In this document: positions 22,402-34,260 of the stretch, in pieces
How positions within the stretch are numbered: position 1 is the stretch's first letter
Layout of the letters: every line of letters begins with the position of its first letter
From: Hedera helix
Taxonomy: Eukaryota > Streptophyta > Magnoliopsida > Apiales > Araliaceae
NCBI GenBank assembly: GCA_947179155.2
Contig: OX359270.1
Location: 7,914,577-7,978,576 of the forward strand
DNA length: 64,000 bases
Reading direction: 5' to 3'
Notes under the pieces: model-generated
Told to the model about the DNA's origin: nothing
The model's database searches: none
What the model saw: the letters and a program-made list of their open reading frames with translations, nothing else
Translations under genes and position numbers: made by a program

Positions 22402-24834
22402 AATTTTAATTATAATATAATATTAAAACAAAAAACAGAAACAAATTTCTGTAGAAAATTTAACAGAATAATCTGTACTTAAAATAAACCAAGTTTCTTA
22501 AATAAAAAAAAATTTGGTTTATATGGCAATTACAGAATGATATTAAATAAACTATAATTACAGAAAGAGTAAATTTGCTTCAAGATTGTAGTTCCCGTAA
22601 CTATAGTAAATATTTAATATGCAATAATAGAGTTACTAAATTAAGTAAGTAAATCAAAATTAGAAAGTTCAGTATACTTACTTGGAAAAAAGAGATTGAA
22701 TTTTTTGAAAAGATTAAATCCGAGTCCTTTGAATTCACAAAGTCTCCTTGAAGCAAATTTATTCCCTCACTGGTGCTAAAAGGTTTTTGAATAATTACTT
22801 CCCAAGATGAAACGGATTTCCAATCCTTAATTAGAAGCACTTCAAAATTAAGAATTCTTCGAACTCAATTTCTATGTTTTATACTCGAACTGACTATATG
22901 ATGAATGCAGAAAAATGAAAGTTATTTCTGGGAATGAATGAATGAATGATTGCAGTGCAGGCAGGTTATTTATAGGATGAATTGTGACTGATCAGAATGG
23001 ACACCTCCTTTGGCATGGCATCCATTCGTCAAAACAACGTAGTTTTGGACCAATAAGAATGGGCGCTTCTGTTTAGAAAAGACGCCATAAAAACGACGTA
23101 GTTTTGCGTCTATCAGAAGGGTGCTTCTGTGAGGATCCGAATTTTCAGGATTTTCTTTAATAAAATTAAATAAGAATTTAATTGATAAAAGTTATCAAGG
23201 TTGTTAAATTAATTATTATTTTATGTGATTTAAGGTATGTGATGAAATTTAATTAGTAAATTAAATTTGTACGGAGACCGTGATAATTTATGAGGAATTA
23301 AAATAATTGAAAAGTAAATAAATTGTTAAAAACAATTTATTAATAATAAAAGAAATTTCATGTAAATGTACAATAAATTGTACAGTTAAATTATTTTGAA
23401 AATGCAGGAACTATGATTTTAAATGAGGTTATGTGTTAATGTGAAAGGCATGAATTAAATATGTATATATTTATATATATACATTTTTATATATATGTGT
23501 GTATATGTTTAATTTATAAATTATCAATTTCATTAATGATGAAAATTAAGGGATTAATAATTAAATTTAATCCAATTTTAAATGAAAAGCGAATGAGGAA
23601 GTTAGTAAAATTGTGATTATTAGATTTTATTGTGAATGAAGTTTAGAAATTAATTGAGAAGAAATGTAATTATATAAATTATATATTATATAATTTATAT
23701 AAGGAAATTAAAATGTTATATGAAGGAAATTTAATTATATAAATTATATGAGAATAATTATATAATTTATATAAGAGAATTAAATTAATTAAGGATGGAG
23801 GAAAATTTTATAAATTGTATTTGTGGAAAATGGAAATAATTAGAAAGGAATAGTGTAATTATATAAATTATATAATATTAAATTATATAATTTATATAAG
23901 AAATTATTGTGAATATTAAAGAAATTGAATAATAAATAAGAAAAAGAAATGTTTTAAGTTATTAAAAATTATATTTATGTATAATGGAATTATTATGACT
24001 TTTATGAAAGATAATATTTCAGAAATGTGAACATGTTAATGTAACATGTTGTCCAAGTAACGAAGTGAAAAATTACGAAAAACAATTTTTATATGTCCTA
24101 TGAATTATTTTAGGATTTTTGGAGGTATAAATTACCTTATATAATTACATGCATGTCAATATGTGTGTACAAAATTTGTCAAGAAAAATGCCGAAAAAGG
24201 TATTAATATTACTCATAAATTAAGTTATGATTTTTAGTGAATTAAAATAAATATTTTATGTTCATTACATAAAATATTTATTACACGAAATAATTACGTA
24301 ATGTGGTAAATATTTAATTTTTTTCATGCGTGGTGGCTTTTTGGAAATTTCCGGAAGAAAGAGAGGCGGTGGACTTGGCTTTAGTGTTAAAAATAATTTA
24401 CACACCTATGTATTACATATATGCATGTAAAAGAGGAAAAGAAAAGAAAAAGAAAAGGAGAAAAATAAAACAAACACACACAAACTCTCTTTATTCCTTC
24501 CTCCACCATGAACACCTCCACCCGCCACCACGTCAACCTCCATGAGCCGCCAAGAGGATGCCATCCAAGTATGGAGAAGCATGAAAGGAAGGAATTGAAG
24601 CTTTGGAAGGTATAAAAATGAATTTATTTAGTTATTTTTATATTTATGGTGATAAATGATATTGTGGAAAAATTGTAGATAATTAGTATAATTATTCTAA
24701 ATAATTTTTAGATGCATACCTATGAATTTCATGATTTTTGGAGTACTTTGTGGAAAAAATTTGATCAAAAATGGATTATTTTGGCTAAGTTGGTGTACTG
24801 TTGTTGTCTGTCAAGAGAGAAGAAAGGGAACAGT

Positions 24835-24996
24835 GCGTCGCGCATTGCGCGGGGCGAATTCTTCAGAAACGCGGCATAAAACGACGCCGTTTTGGGGCAG
24901 TAAATGGGGGTCGCGCCATGCGCGTGCGGAAGTTTCCGGAACCAAGAGCAAACGACGTCGTTTTGAACGATCGGCGGTCGGTCCGCGCAATGCGCG
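24835..24996. promoter_or_regulatory. GC-rich palindrome module (AAACGACGNCGTTT with CGCGCATTGCGCG)
   Basis: Alternating sites: CGCGCATTGCGCG (24839-24851), AAAACGACGCCGTTTT (24878-24893), CGCGCCATGCGCG (24912-24924), CAAACGACGTCGTTTTG (24949-24965) and CGCGCAATGCGCG (24983-24995). Two palindrome types alternate about every 35 bp in an otherwise AT-rich LTR. The same pairing appears at 12180-12360 and 58170-58350. The role is unknown; clustered factor-binding sites or methylation-prone islands are both possible. Confidence 0.65.
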
Positions 24997-25020
24997 GCCG
25001 ACGAAATACGATTAAATTAC

Positions 25021-25275
25021 GATTGGGCCCCCGGGCTTTTTCTGAAATGCCGAGTGTGTCCCTGACCCTCGGTAAAGTACGATTTTGCCCCTGAATTTTC
25101 CAGAAAATGACCAGCGTGTCCCTAGACGTGCGGAAATTACTTAATTGCCCCTGGACTTTCCGAAAAATTTTGGATTTGTCGCTAACGTTACTGAAATTAC
25201 GGTTATGCCCCCAGTCTTTTTAGAAAATACCGGTTATGTCCCTAAGGGCGCGGAAATTACCATATTGCCCCCAGA
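25021..25275. repeat. 60-bp-period tandem array
   Basis: Five degenerate units keep an exact 60-bp period: the word GCCCC or GCCCCC recurs at 25027, 25087, 25147, 25207 and 25267, each preceded by ATTAC or GTAC plus a few bases. Units share the form GAAATTACNNNNTTGCCCC...TTTCCAGAAAA...TGTCCCTNA. Divergence is high, yet no net length change has accumulated. Confidence 0.88.
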
Positions 25276-25960
25276 AATTAGTTTTAATTGAAATAAATGT
25301 TTAAAAAATGTTTAAAAATTATAGAAAATTATAGAAAAATACTAAAAATATAGAAATGATGTTTGGGCATTAAATTTAATATTTTTGTAAAAATATTAAA
25401 TATTGGGGATTAATATTTAAATATTCTAAATATTAATCTAATGAGTTTAAAGGTTAGAAAATGATTAAATGAAAATCCGGACAACCAAATATGCTAGAAA
25501 TTATCCGATGAGCCGGGTTGTCCGTAGTGAATGTATTAAATATTAAGTTATGCTAATATTTTAAGGAACGAGGTTATTATAGTTGGCCATATAAATTAAT
25601 AATTGGCCCAGATATGATATTAATTAAGTAAATTAATATCATAAAGAGATAAATAATTATTATTTGATTATTTTATGATCATAGGTTGATCGAGTTAAAG
25701 GTTTGAGCTATCAATTTAAATAATTGGACGACAGGCAAGTTCTTCAGTCCCTTTCATGTCAAATGTTGAACTATTATGATATGCAACTCTTGTTTTAAAT
25801 GCATACAAATTATGTGCTATGTGATACGTGTTTAATATGACCACAATGTGTTCTTTGTGCAACGATATGAGATATATTGTTATAGTTGAAGCACAAGCAC
25901 ATGATATATGACACACACCAAGCATGTTAAGGTATGTGATATGTGAAATATAAACTGTTG

Positions 25961-25990
25961 AACTTGCTGAGCCGTGGTGCTCATTACTTG
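25961..25990 (+). promoter_or_regulatory. LTR-conserved AACTTGCTGAGC...GCTCATTAC motif
   Basis: AACTTGCTGAGCCGTGGTGC then TCATTACTTGC; this is the plus-strand counterpart of the sites at 3728, 10345 and 57676. It lies about 640 bp before the LTR 3' end. Confidence 0.55.
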
Positions 25991-27124
25991 CTTAATATAT
26001 ATTTTTGCAGGAAATAAATAAATTTCAAAAATATCAAATGATATAAAGACGGATAATCACAGAAGGTTGTGAATGTTATTGTTATATTTCAATAACATAA
26101 TTTAATGTGAATACAGTTGTTAAGTTATATTGTTATTTTGTATGTACATGTTGAATCCAGACAGGATAAGTAAAGTTAAATTTTGAACTGTGATGTATTA
26201 AATAGAGGTTACGTTAGAAATTATTATACGTTTGATTATGAATGACGCAACAAGGAATATTTGTATGGAAATAAATGACTCTAAATTTTAAATCAATAAG
26301 TAGTTGTACGAATATGAAAGGATATTAAATTTTGAATGATGAGATTTAAGGTATTGGTTACAGAAAGAAAATTTAAGGTTGCGATCCAGGGACTAGGATC
26401 CAAATGTAAGGATTTTAAATATCCAAATATTTTAATACAATGATTGAAAAAAAAAAAAGAAAAAAAAAATTTATACGAGAATTTTGATAATTGATGATTT
26501 AAAGTCAATTAATGGATCAATTAAGGTGATTAAAGATTTATTAACGAACCGAAATTTGGACGTAAGGAATATAATGTTAAATAAATATGAAAATTAAGAT
26601 GATAAAGTGGGTCGAATTTCGGGGTTGTTACAGCTTCTGTTCAGAAGGGGCGCGTCTCAAAACGACACAGTTTTGTTTCCGCTTTTGCAATAAAACTTTA
26701 AACAAAATTTTAAATAAATTTTGCCCAAAAAATTATATACAGTTACCCACGACCGGGCCGGGGCGGGCGGCGCGCGTGTTCAAACCAAGCCTTAGCTAGG
26801 TCATCTCCCTTGCACAAAAGTGGGGTGCCCCTTGGGGCCCTTCCCATTGTGCAATTATCCCATATATAAACCCTTCACCTTTCCCTCATTTATTCTATGA
26901 GGGACAAGGTATTTATGACAAGTTTAAACATTTCAAGTAGATGATTTTGGAGTCAATTTTTCATTCAATACTTAATGGATTTGAACAAATAAATATATCA
27001 CGTTATACTCTTTGCGGAGGAGAACGCGTTGGTACATGGACCCGACATTTTTGGAGTTTGGGTCCCACATTAATTGAGCCTAAAAAATGCTCTAATTATT
27101 TACTTTTCAAATCCATTTCCAACA

Positions 27125-27129
27125 AGGAC
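27125..27129. repeat. Right 5-bp target-site duplication (AGGAC) of the copia element
   Basis: Matches 16788-16792. Confidence 0.93.
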
Positions 27130-27510
27130 TTAATGACGAATGATTGGAAAATAATTTGACGTGCCATCACAAGTCTTTACACAAGTGGTTGCTCCCTTAT
27201 ACATGTCCTTCATCAGCAAACGTAGTAGATACTTTTTCTTCTCAAGAATCACTATAACACCTTCCTCAAGACCCTATCATATACCTTCTCTAAATCAATA
27301 AACATCATTTGGAGGTCCTTCTTCTTATCTCTAAACATTTACATTAACTGCCTAATCAAAAAATAGCATCCGAAATATAACAACTCACAATCTGAATTAA
27401 TTTTTGAGACACCAGTCCCCCTATTCTCAATCGATGCTCAATAACTCTCTCCCACAACTTCATTGTATAGCTCATCATATTTATCCCTGTATAATTTGGA
27501 GCAATTTTGA
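27130..27510 (-). pseudogene. LINE reverse-transcriptase fragment 1 (N-terminal RT motifs)
   Basis: Minus-strand pieces include INMMSYTMKLWERVIEHRLR, LIRQLM followed by a stop and MFRDKKKDLQMMFIDLEK, and DMYKGATTCVKTCDGTSNYF. They match the order of plant L1 polymerase motifs (YRGI.LMSHTMK.WERVIE, LIRQLMERYR, FIDLEKAYD, DMY). Several stops and frameshifts are present. On the minus strand the fragment ends at the copia target site, and the frame resumes with SPYVFTLVMDEL at 16787. The region between was already damaged, with a few codons missing at the join. Confidence 0.85.
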
Positions 27511-29551
27511 ATTATGTACTCCTCCATGATTCAAACAGTATATAGAATAATTATAGATAAATAGATAATAAGTAACAACAATATATAAGAATGAGACAGT
27601 TAGAATTGGAATCCAAACGATCCTACCAAATCATTTGTCTGTCCATTTAGCCAAAGACATTGGCATTGCTCTTCTTCCCACATTCCTTATTTCTCTTTCT
27701 TTTTCCCTTTTTCCCTTTTTTTTCTTCATGATATCTCCTGATTTTTGCAGCATTTCATGTTTCATATGAGAATAAATATCCATTTGTAATGGGGATTGCA
27801 TGACCGTGATCGATACACCCAATAAGTTGTGACAACTGCTCAACTAACATATGTAAGTTACGGGGATATGTTAATAATAGTTCACTTTCATTAATGATAA
27901 TTTTTTTATTTTACTATTTCATTAAATTACTTCTCTTTGAGTCTTTGATTAATTGTCATAATTACATTTATATATGTTTCATAATATAAGGAAAAAAAAC
28001 CAAAACATTAAATAGATAATTATTTAATAAAATACAATGATTTTTTGCCTCTAGTTCTCTTTATGGCTCCTCTCCCCCCTGTTTCCCTAAAGTTCGTAGG
28101 ATTAAAATATAATAATATAGGTTGTTAAATAACCAACAAAAAGGTTTTAGGTTAAAAAAACAAATGGACATTTTCAATGGAGGGAATCAAAGCAGAAAAA
28201 ACAAGCATGACTTCCTTAAAAATACTTAAAGAGGGTAGGTTCATGGAACTTCCCACTTTCTAATTCAAGCACAATATAAATTTAATATTTTAACCAGACC
28301 GCTTGACCTTTGAACTTAGATATATTGATGAAAATTATTAATTAATTAATTAATTCACATAAGAAACAAGAAAAACAAAACAAAAGCCAACCTCTTAATT
28401 ATTGCTTTGTATTCTAAGCCTTCATCAATTTTCTTGGTCCTTACTCCATTGTATAGGAGTACAATCCTTCAATTTGTACAACAAGAATTTTTATACTTTT
28501 TGTACTTAAATAGTGTTGGTATCATTTTATGATAGTCTCTTATTTTTGGCTGTAAGTAAATGTCATTTTATTAGTTTAGTATATTAAGGGGAAAGTAAAG
28601 GAAAAGGGAAAAAAATTAACTCAGCTCAACTTAACTTTTAATGCTAAATTTGTTAAATAGAAATCGGAGGAGGAGAAAAAAAAAAAAGGCTAAATAAGAA
28701 AGAATTAAAAATAAATGAAAATAAATTGAAGACCTCCATTAAGCATCTCTTCCGTTGGATAGTGCAAGGATGGTGAAAGAGATTGAATAAGGAGGAAAAA
28801 ACACACACACACACAAATATAACCATACAATTCAAGCTCTTACCAATTACATATTTCACCCAATTTGGTAATCTCTCTCATAATACATATTTAGTGACGT
28901 AATATTACATTTAGGTACATAAACATTTTCTTGTCCGAAACAGATTAGGACCCGCTTGATTATATTTTTCATCCAATTTTTTAATACAAATTTAGAAATA
29001 TAAATATTGTATTTAGCGACGATGTGTCAAGCTTGTTACCGAAATTCCGGGTCATTGTGCGCCTATACTTGGATATACTTCATTCATTCTTGGCAAAGAC
29101 CTTAACCTCTGGCTTCCAAGCATTCTTATTAGTTGAGTGTAAAATTAAACCTGGGTTAAACAGAGCTGTAAGGAAGTCATGTGTCTGTCTTGAGAAAATG
29201 CTTTTTTTTAGCTTATATTGACAATGACACAATTATCTGTAACGGATATTATTGTGTCGCTATTGCTACTAGTTGGTTTTGAGTAGGTATAATCTATTTG
29301 GAGATTCCAAAATCTGTATGTATATAATAAATATATTATATGCAAGGAATATAATTGAATTATTGTGGTGGTTCAGTGTTAATGGTTGGTGTTTGCATCA
29401 GTGAGGTTTGGAGGTGCAACCAACAGGCTTGAGCATTTTATTTTTAAAAGACATAACTTAATGAACCAGTGCCACCGGCTCGCCCCGACTCCAAAAGGTA
29501 CTACCCATAGTTCTGGTCCAACCTTAGGTCAAGTTTGATTATGGAATTTGC
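27511..29551. other. AT-rich intergenic region
   Basis: No gene was recognised on either strand. It contains a short (AC)n run at 28801-28816, an ATTA repeat near 28340-28355, and a small open frame at 29024-29221 that resembles nothing I know and lacks context. Confidence 0.5.
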
Positions 29552-29559
29552 CTATTTGG

Positions 29560-30100
29560 TAGGGTTTGAGCAAAAAAACAAATATACTCGACGTATTTTT
29601 TTAATCAAATTATTTTGGTTATTCGGTTATTTAAATATATTCAGTTATAGCCGTTTTACAATTTGGTATTCAATTTTAATTTTCGGTATGAAAATTAGAC
29701 TATTCGAGTAACCGATTAATTAAATTAGAAACTTAAAAAAATAAAATACTATTTTTAATTAGACTTTGATAGATTTTGTCTTATGGATTGTGTATTTATA
29801 TATTGTCAACTTGAAATTATTAAACTAGTTTATGAACTATTATGGTTATGGATTGTGATTAAATATTGTTTAAAACTCTAGGGCGAAATTTGAAATAAAT
29901 TTTTTTGTTTGATAAAAATAGTTTTATATTTCGGTTATATACCGAATAATCGATTAGTGTAATTCAGTTATTTGGATTCCGATTATTCAATTATTATATA
30001 TTTTGGATATTTATTTAGATAGTAAAATTATATAAAATTTGACATTAAGTTATAATTAAATAAACAATTTAATTCGGTTATAACCGAATAGTGACCCCTA
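29560..30100. mobile_element. hAT-like MITE relic rich in TTCGGTTAT words
   Basis: The left edge TAGGGTTTGAGC and the right edge GTGACCCCTA share a short inverted end (TAGGG). The flanks CTATTTGG (29552-29559) and ATAGTTGG (30101-30108) agree at six of eight positions, as an old 8-bp duplication would. Inside, ATTCGGTTATAACCGAATA-type inverted words are common, as in several plant hAT-derived MITEs. No coding frame. Confidence 0.45.
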
Positions 30101-30108
30101 ATAGTTGG

Positions 30109-31011
30109 TGACTTTTCAAGATTATTTATATATAATATATGCTAGTGATTACCAAAAGATGCAATCTAACAGTAGGTATTCGGTATCTCTTAAAAAGGAT
30201 GTTTGGAGTGTTATTTATTTAAAGGAATGTTTGGAGTCTTATAAAAAGGATAAGGATCTATCTATTTTGAAAAATTCAATTCACAATAAATGAATATTTC
30301 ATAATTCTTTTAAAGAATTTTGGTTTATTATTTTCGTCTCAATTAAATTATAATTTTGGAATTTAATACTATCATTCACGTAGTATTCAATATATAATAA
30401 TAATTGAGTATGTCTTATCTTAGAATCCTTTTCTTCTCTTTTATATTATAATTTTGGATTTAATACTATCATTCACTTAATATTCAATACATAATAATGA
30501 CCAAGTCTGTCTTATCTTAGAATCCATTCGATTCAAGAGTTACTATTATTATTTTTCAGAATTCCGGCACCATCCGATTCCGACATAATCAACTTATAAA
30601 ACAAGCTAATTTTCTAAAAGAATACGCTAAAAAAGAAACTGCGAAAAAAAACAAAAAGATAATTCATGCGCAGTAGGAAAAAAATTACTAGGTCTATTCT
30701 AGGCAGGGACGGGAATCTAGTAGTTGAGGCAACTTATTATTCACCTTTGACTTTGTATTAACTATATCTAATATAACCACTCCACCTACTGATAATTAAG
30801 TAATATATAAATACATGTATGTATATATTTTTTCAAAAAAAATAAAATCATTCTTTAATAGATAAAAATAAAATTAAAAAAAACTTCTTCTCTCCCTCTT
30901 CAAATAAATCAACTGAAATAAAGATTGTCACGATTAATAAGCTGCCAAAATTGTTGAAAACAATTTACATGTTGCTTTAAACGATGGGAATTGATATTTT
31001 TATAAGCGAGA
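30109..31011. other. AT-rich intergenic sequence
   Basis: A near-duplicate phrase (ATTTTGGATTTAATACTATCATTCAC with an ATTCAATA follow-up) occurs near 30352 and 30451, about 100 bp apart. Nothing coding was found. Confidence 0.5.
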
Positions 31012-31016
31012 TTTGT

Positions 31017-31539
31017 TGTTAGGAATTAAGTTGACCCAAATTAAATAATATAAATAAAGAGAGATAAAATATAATATTTAACGTGAAAAACTCTTTAAAA
31101 AAAAAATTACGTTCTAAATTCCGAATTTTCACTATGTTAAAATAATAGACTTATAATAATCCTCCCAAACTTTACGTCCTAAAACTTGAGATTTTACAAT
31201 ACTGCAAGACAACTTTTTGCACGGACTAAAAGCTACAAAAACTTTCCTTCCCATAATAGTACAACATTTTTGTACGGAATATAAAAGTTGCAAATACTCT
31301 CTCATTCAAGCAAAAACAAAACTCACTCACATCCTCTCTCAACGCTTAGGATTCTACATGATTTTTTGTTATACTTAATCAACTAAATATAAGACTTTAT
31401 TTATAGAGTAACCCACAATTCTCTTCTTCCTATTCAAAATAGAACTCCAACATTTAATAAACAACTTATTAAAAATAGGACACTTTCATTTTCATAATAG
31501 CAATTTTTTTCTGAATATGATTTGAGGAGTATGCTAACA
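31017..31539 (-). repeat. 3' LTR of the non-autonomous copia-type element
   Basis: TGTTAGGAATTAAG at the left edge and GTATGCTAACA at the right. A minus-strand TATA-like stretch (CTATAAATAAAG, complement near 31398-31409) is present. Confidence 0.75.
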
Positions 31540-31679
31540 ATTCATTCCTTAACTCGAATTCCAAAATGCTTCATCTCTAAATAGAATTCAATGAGTATCT
31601 CAACGATTCCTCCCTCAACTCGAATCCGCAAATACTTCATTTTGTCACTGTCACCGTTGTCGTAGTCGCCACCATCATC

Positions 31680-31905
31680 GACATTATTCACATTTTCTGC
31701 ATTATCCTTGTTATTCGTAATATATGCATCATTTGCGTCATCCGCAATATCCGCATTCACATCATTCACAATTGCATCATCCACAACATTCGTATCATCT
31801 ATGTCTCCCGCATTATATATCCCCATCATTTGTGTCATGCGCACCATCATCATCATTTGCATTATCCGCATTATGTGCATCATCTGTCAGACATCATAGT
31901 CACCA
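31680..31905 (-). repeat. Degenerate CAT/ATG trinucleotide-rich repeat (Asp/Asn-coding)
   Basis: A long run of CAT, ATC and related triplets; the minus strand reads as DDANDAYITNNKDNAEN-type peptide. A related stretch lies at 35286-35345 on the far side of the nested insertion, so the original repeat was split. It is probably not a conserved protein. Confidence 0.6.
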
Positions 31906-31921
31906 TCTACATCATCTTTGT

Positions 31922-33637
31922 TGATAAGTGGTATTTATACCTATGTATTGACTATCTTTAGACTTGATAATTTGTGCATTCTTAAGCATTTGATCTAGTT
32001 TTTATGTACTTTTATTCTTGTTTTATAGGATATATTTTTATATTACTTTTATATATTTTTATGTTATTTTATAGGAAATGGAATAAAGGCTTGGTGGATC
32101 AAAGCTTGGAGTTGCCCAGTTTGAATTTTTGGCTTGCCGTTTATGTAGCAGTAACTTGAGGCTAAATTTCGACCTTGATCCAACCATCAACTCTCAAATC
32201 CCAGAACATAAAAGTTGTAGATCAACTTCTCATCTTTGCGGAACATCTTGAATCACCTCAATTGAATTTTGTACGAAAGATTTATGCCCAAAACACTGAA
32301 TGAGACTGATGCAGTCACTATTCCAGCGCCTAGGCACCCAGTAAGTGCTGGACTTAAATTTTAAACAGCACGTCGGAGCACCTAGGCACCCACTAGGAGC
32401 CCACTAATCGCCTGAGTCACGGTTTTTCAGATTTTAGAGTTTTTTTTGCTATAGTGTTTGGGGCTTCTATAAATAGAATGAGATGAGGACTAAAATAAGA
32501 AATAGGGAGAGAGGGGGAAGCGGCCTTAGGGCTTCCAAACCCAATTTGGGCAAGAATCAAAAGACTCAATCTCTCCAATTTTTAGAATCTAAATGAAGAG
32601 CAAGCAAGAGCACCATGGATGGAAGTCATTGATGGATGGAGCTTAGGTGACACAAGTTTACTCTTCTAAATTCTTATTTATCTTTGTATTTTATAATTGT
32701 TGAAACTCTTGTGGATTATGTATTGTATATTTACTATCTTCTTACATTGAATCTAAGATTTATAAGGAACCCAATGTCTAGTTTAATTTGATTTCCTCTT
32801 TAATTGGTTGGCATCATATGGATTGGTTTATCATATTTTACACTTAATGTTTAATTGCTTGATCATCAATTACCATGGTAACCTATATGAAATTGGGAAA
32901 TGGATTATAGGCTTAGCCCTGAATATGATAACATATGATTATGCTTATTTTACTTGGATGGTGAATATAATTTATGTATAGGATAGTGACGAGCATATAT
33001 GCCATGTGAAGCATAATGACTCAATATGTTGACATATGATTATGCTTATCATTCATATGATTGAATAACATAATTTGTGTATAGGATAGGAATTTATCTA
33101 TATGCCATGTGTAACCAATAGAGAATCTAAGCTTAAATTCTTTGTCTAATGTAATTCACATAAGAATATAGTGAGTTATTTAGCATAGGATGTTCCTTGT
33201 TAATTTTGTTGCCTTAGAGTCAAATTTAGAAGGATTTGTTTATATGACCATCAGAAGAGGCATATACTAACAAATTCTCGATTGACAACTCATCGTGACT
33301 GTATTATCAATTAGAGAGTTGGGAGATTTAAATGAAGCATTGAAAAAAATTATAGTATTAGGTTTTTCTTATTTCGTTGTAGTTAGTTTTATTGTTAATT
33401 TACATTTTACTAGCTTTAAATTAACCGTTTAAATAAGATTAGCTTGATATAATCAGTACTTGAAAATCTTTAAATCTAATTCCTCGCGAAATCAACAACC
33501 TTCTTATCATTATATTACTTGTTGACCATGTATGCTTGCACGAGATTTTGTTTTCACGAACAAACCCGAAGTTGGAACTTAATAAAAATAAATAAACAAA
33601 AACAAAAATAAATAAATAGTTCTGATTTCACCTAACA
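31922..33637 (+). repeat. 5' LTR of the Athila-like element
   Basis: About 1.7 kb, with TATAAATA at 32468-32475 followed by a purine-rich leader (GGGAGAGAGGGGG). Two GC-rich phrases containing CCTAGGCACCCA (near 32327 and 32379) lie about 120 bp upstream of the TATA box. Confidence 0.72.
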
Positions 33638-33643
33638 AGTTTT

Positions 33644-33661
33644 TGGCGCCGTTGTTCGGAA
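33644..33661 (+). other. Primer-binding site
   Basis: TGGCGCCGTTGTTCGG a few bases after the LTR end. The better preserved form in the sister element is TGGCGCCGTTGCCGGGGA. Confidence 0.7.
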
Positions 33662-34140
33662 ATTATGTTTCTAATGTTTTTCAATAATAATTTCTTTCAA
33701 GTTAGTCTTAATTTAAACTTATATTTTTGTTTAATTTATTAGGACTCTTAATTGTGTTCGCGGCATTCTCAAGGTGCAGAATAAGAAATAATGAAGTCAG
33801 GCTAAAGACTATAAAACAAGCACTAATTGGGAGGCAACTTAAGTTTTACTAATTATCATTTAGTGTTGTTTTTCGTGTTCAGATCATATCTTAGCAAAAT
33901 ATTGGGAGACGGCCGTTATTATGGACGACAGCTGGCCAATAATCAAGGAAGTCATTTGCATTTAATTCTTTCATTGTATTTAGTAAGGATTTTGTCAGTT
34001 TCAAGTTTGGGAGTCTTCTACATTTTGTTTTGATGTGCTTTGATTGATTTTATTGTTTTTTGTTTTGATGTGTGTTAGTGTCGGTAAAAAAAATTGACAA
34101 AAAATTAACAAAAATTTAAAATTTAAAAAGATTTTATTTC

Positions 34141-34260
34141 GAATTTTGTGGGTATATTCACTGCAGACCCTCACGAGACACAACTCGTCCACTTAAAATA
34201 ACCTTAGGGTTTAAAGGCTTGTTGCACATGCTATGTGCAATCGTGTTTTCTACGAAAATG
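34141..34260 (+). other. Conserved non-coding block with two hairpins
   Basis: About 120 bp nearly identical in plan to 61020-61139. Hairpin A: ACGAG (34173-34177) with CTCGT (34184-34188). Hairpin B: TTGCACAT (34222-34229) with ATGTGCAA (34233-34240), loop GCT. Between and around them the words CACTGCA, ACCTTAGGGTTTAAAGGC and CTACGAAAATG are retained. There is no open frame. Possible roles are RNA packaging, dimerisation or export; none is shown. Confidence 0.7.

Larger units (their letters stand above)
23128..26632 (+). mobile_element. 3.5-kb solo LTR nested in the copia LTR
   Basis: The ends are TGTGAGGATCC and GGGTTGTTACA. A perfect 5-bp target duplication GCTTC lies at 23123-23127 and 26633-26637. 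The intact copia LTR (17330-17345) shows the empty site. There is no coding capacity for gag or pol. Recognisable parts: AT palindromes made of AATTATATAA words at 23640-23910; a CT-rich, leader-like stretch near 24470-24540; a GC-rich palindrome module at 24830-24990; a 60-bp tandem array at 25021-25275; and the shared AACTTGCTGAGC motif at 25961. The orientation is opposite to that of the 10023-13820 LTR. Confidence 0.9.
16793..27124 (-). mobile_element. Ty1/copia LTR retrotransposon, complete but mutated, with a nested insertion
   Basis: On the minus strand the 5' LTR is 27124-22587 (interrupted), the coding region is 22298-18416, and the 3' LTR is 17821-16793. Subtracting the nested solo LTR (3505 bp) and its 5-bp duplication leaves a right LTR of 1028 bp against 1029 bp on the left. 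I count about two dozen differences by eye between LTRs (roughly 2-2.5%). The 5-bp target duplication is AGGAC. Domain order gag, zinc knuckle, protease region, integrase, reverse transcriptase, RNase H is that of Ty1/copia. The polyprotein is disabled by three stops, one deletion and one duplication. The sequence next to the 5' LTR (ATCTTGAAGC) is not the common TGGTATCAGAGC primer site. Confidence 0.95.
22587..27124 (-). repeat. copia 5' LTR (right copy), interrupted
   Basis: It starts TGTAGTTCCC at 22587 and ends CCAACA at 27124. It is split after GGGTGCTTC (23127) by a 3505-bp solo LTR and resumes at 26633 with GCTTCTGTTCAG. Without the insertion it is 1028 bp and aligns with the left LTR along its whole length. 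It has the same TATA box and palindromic sites (23030-23050, 23090-23106 and near 26657). Confidence 0.93.

Noticed and set aside
24722..25094. Overlapping 97-codon open frames in the GC module of the nested solo LTR
   Set aside because: Two frames are open over the same GC-rich palindromes, which reflects composition and not coding.
29024..29221. 65-codon plus-strand open frame
   Set aside because: No motif, no homology I recognise, no nearby gene structure; expected by chance.
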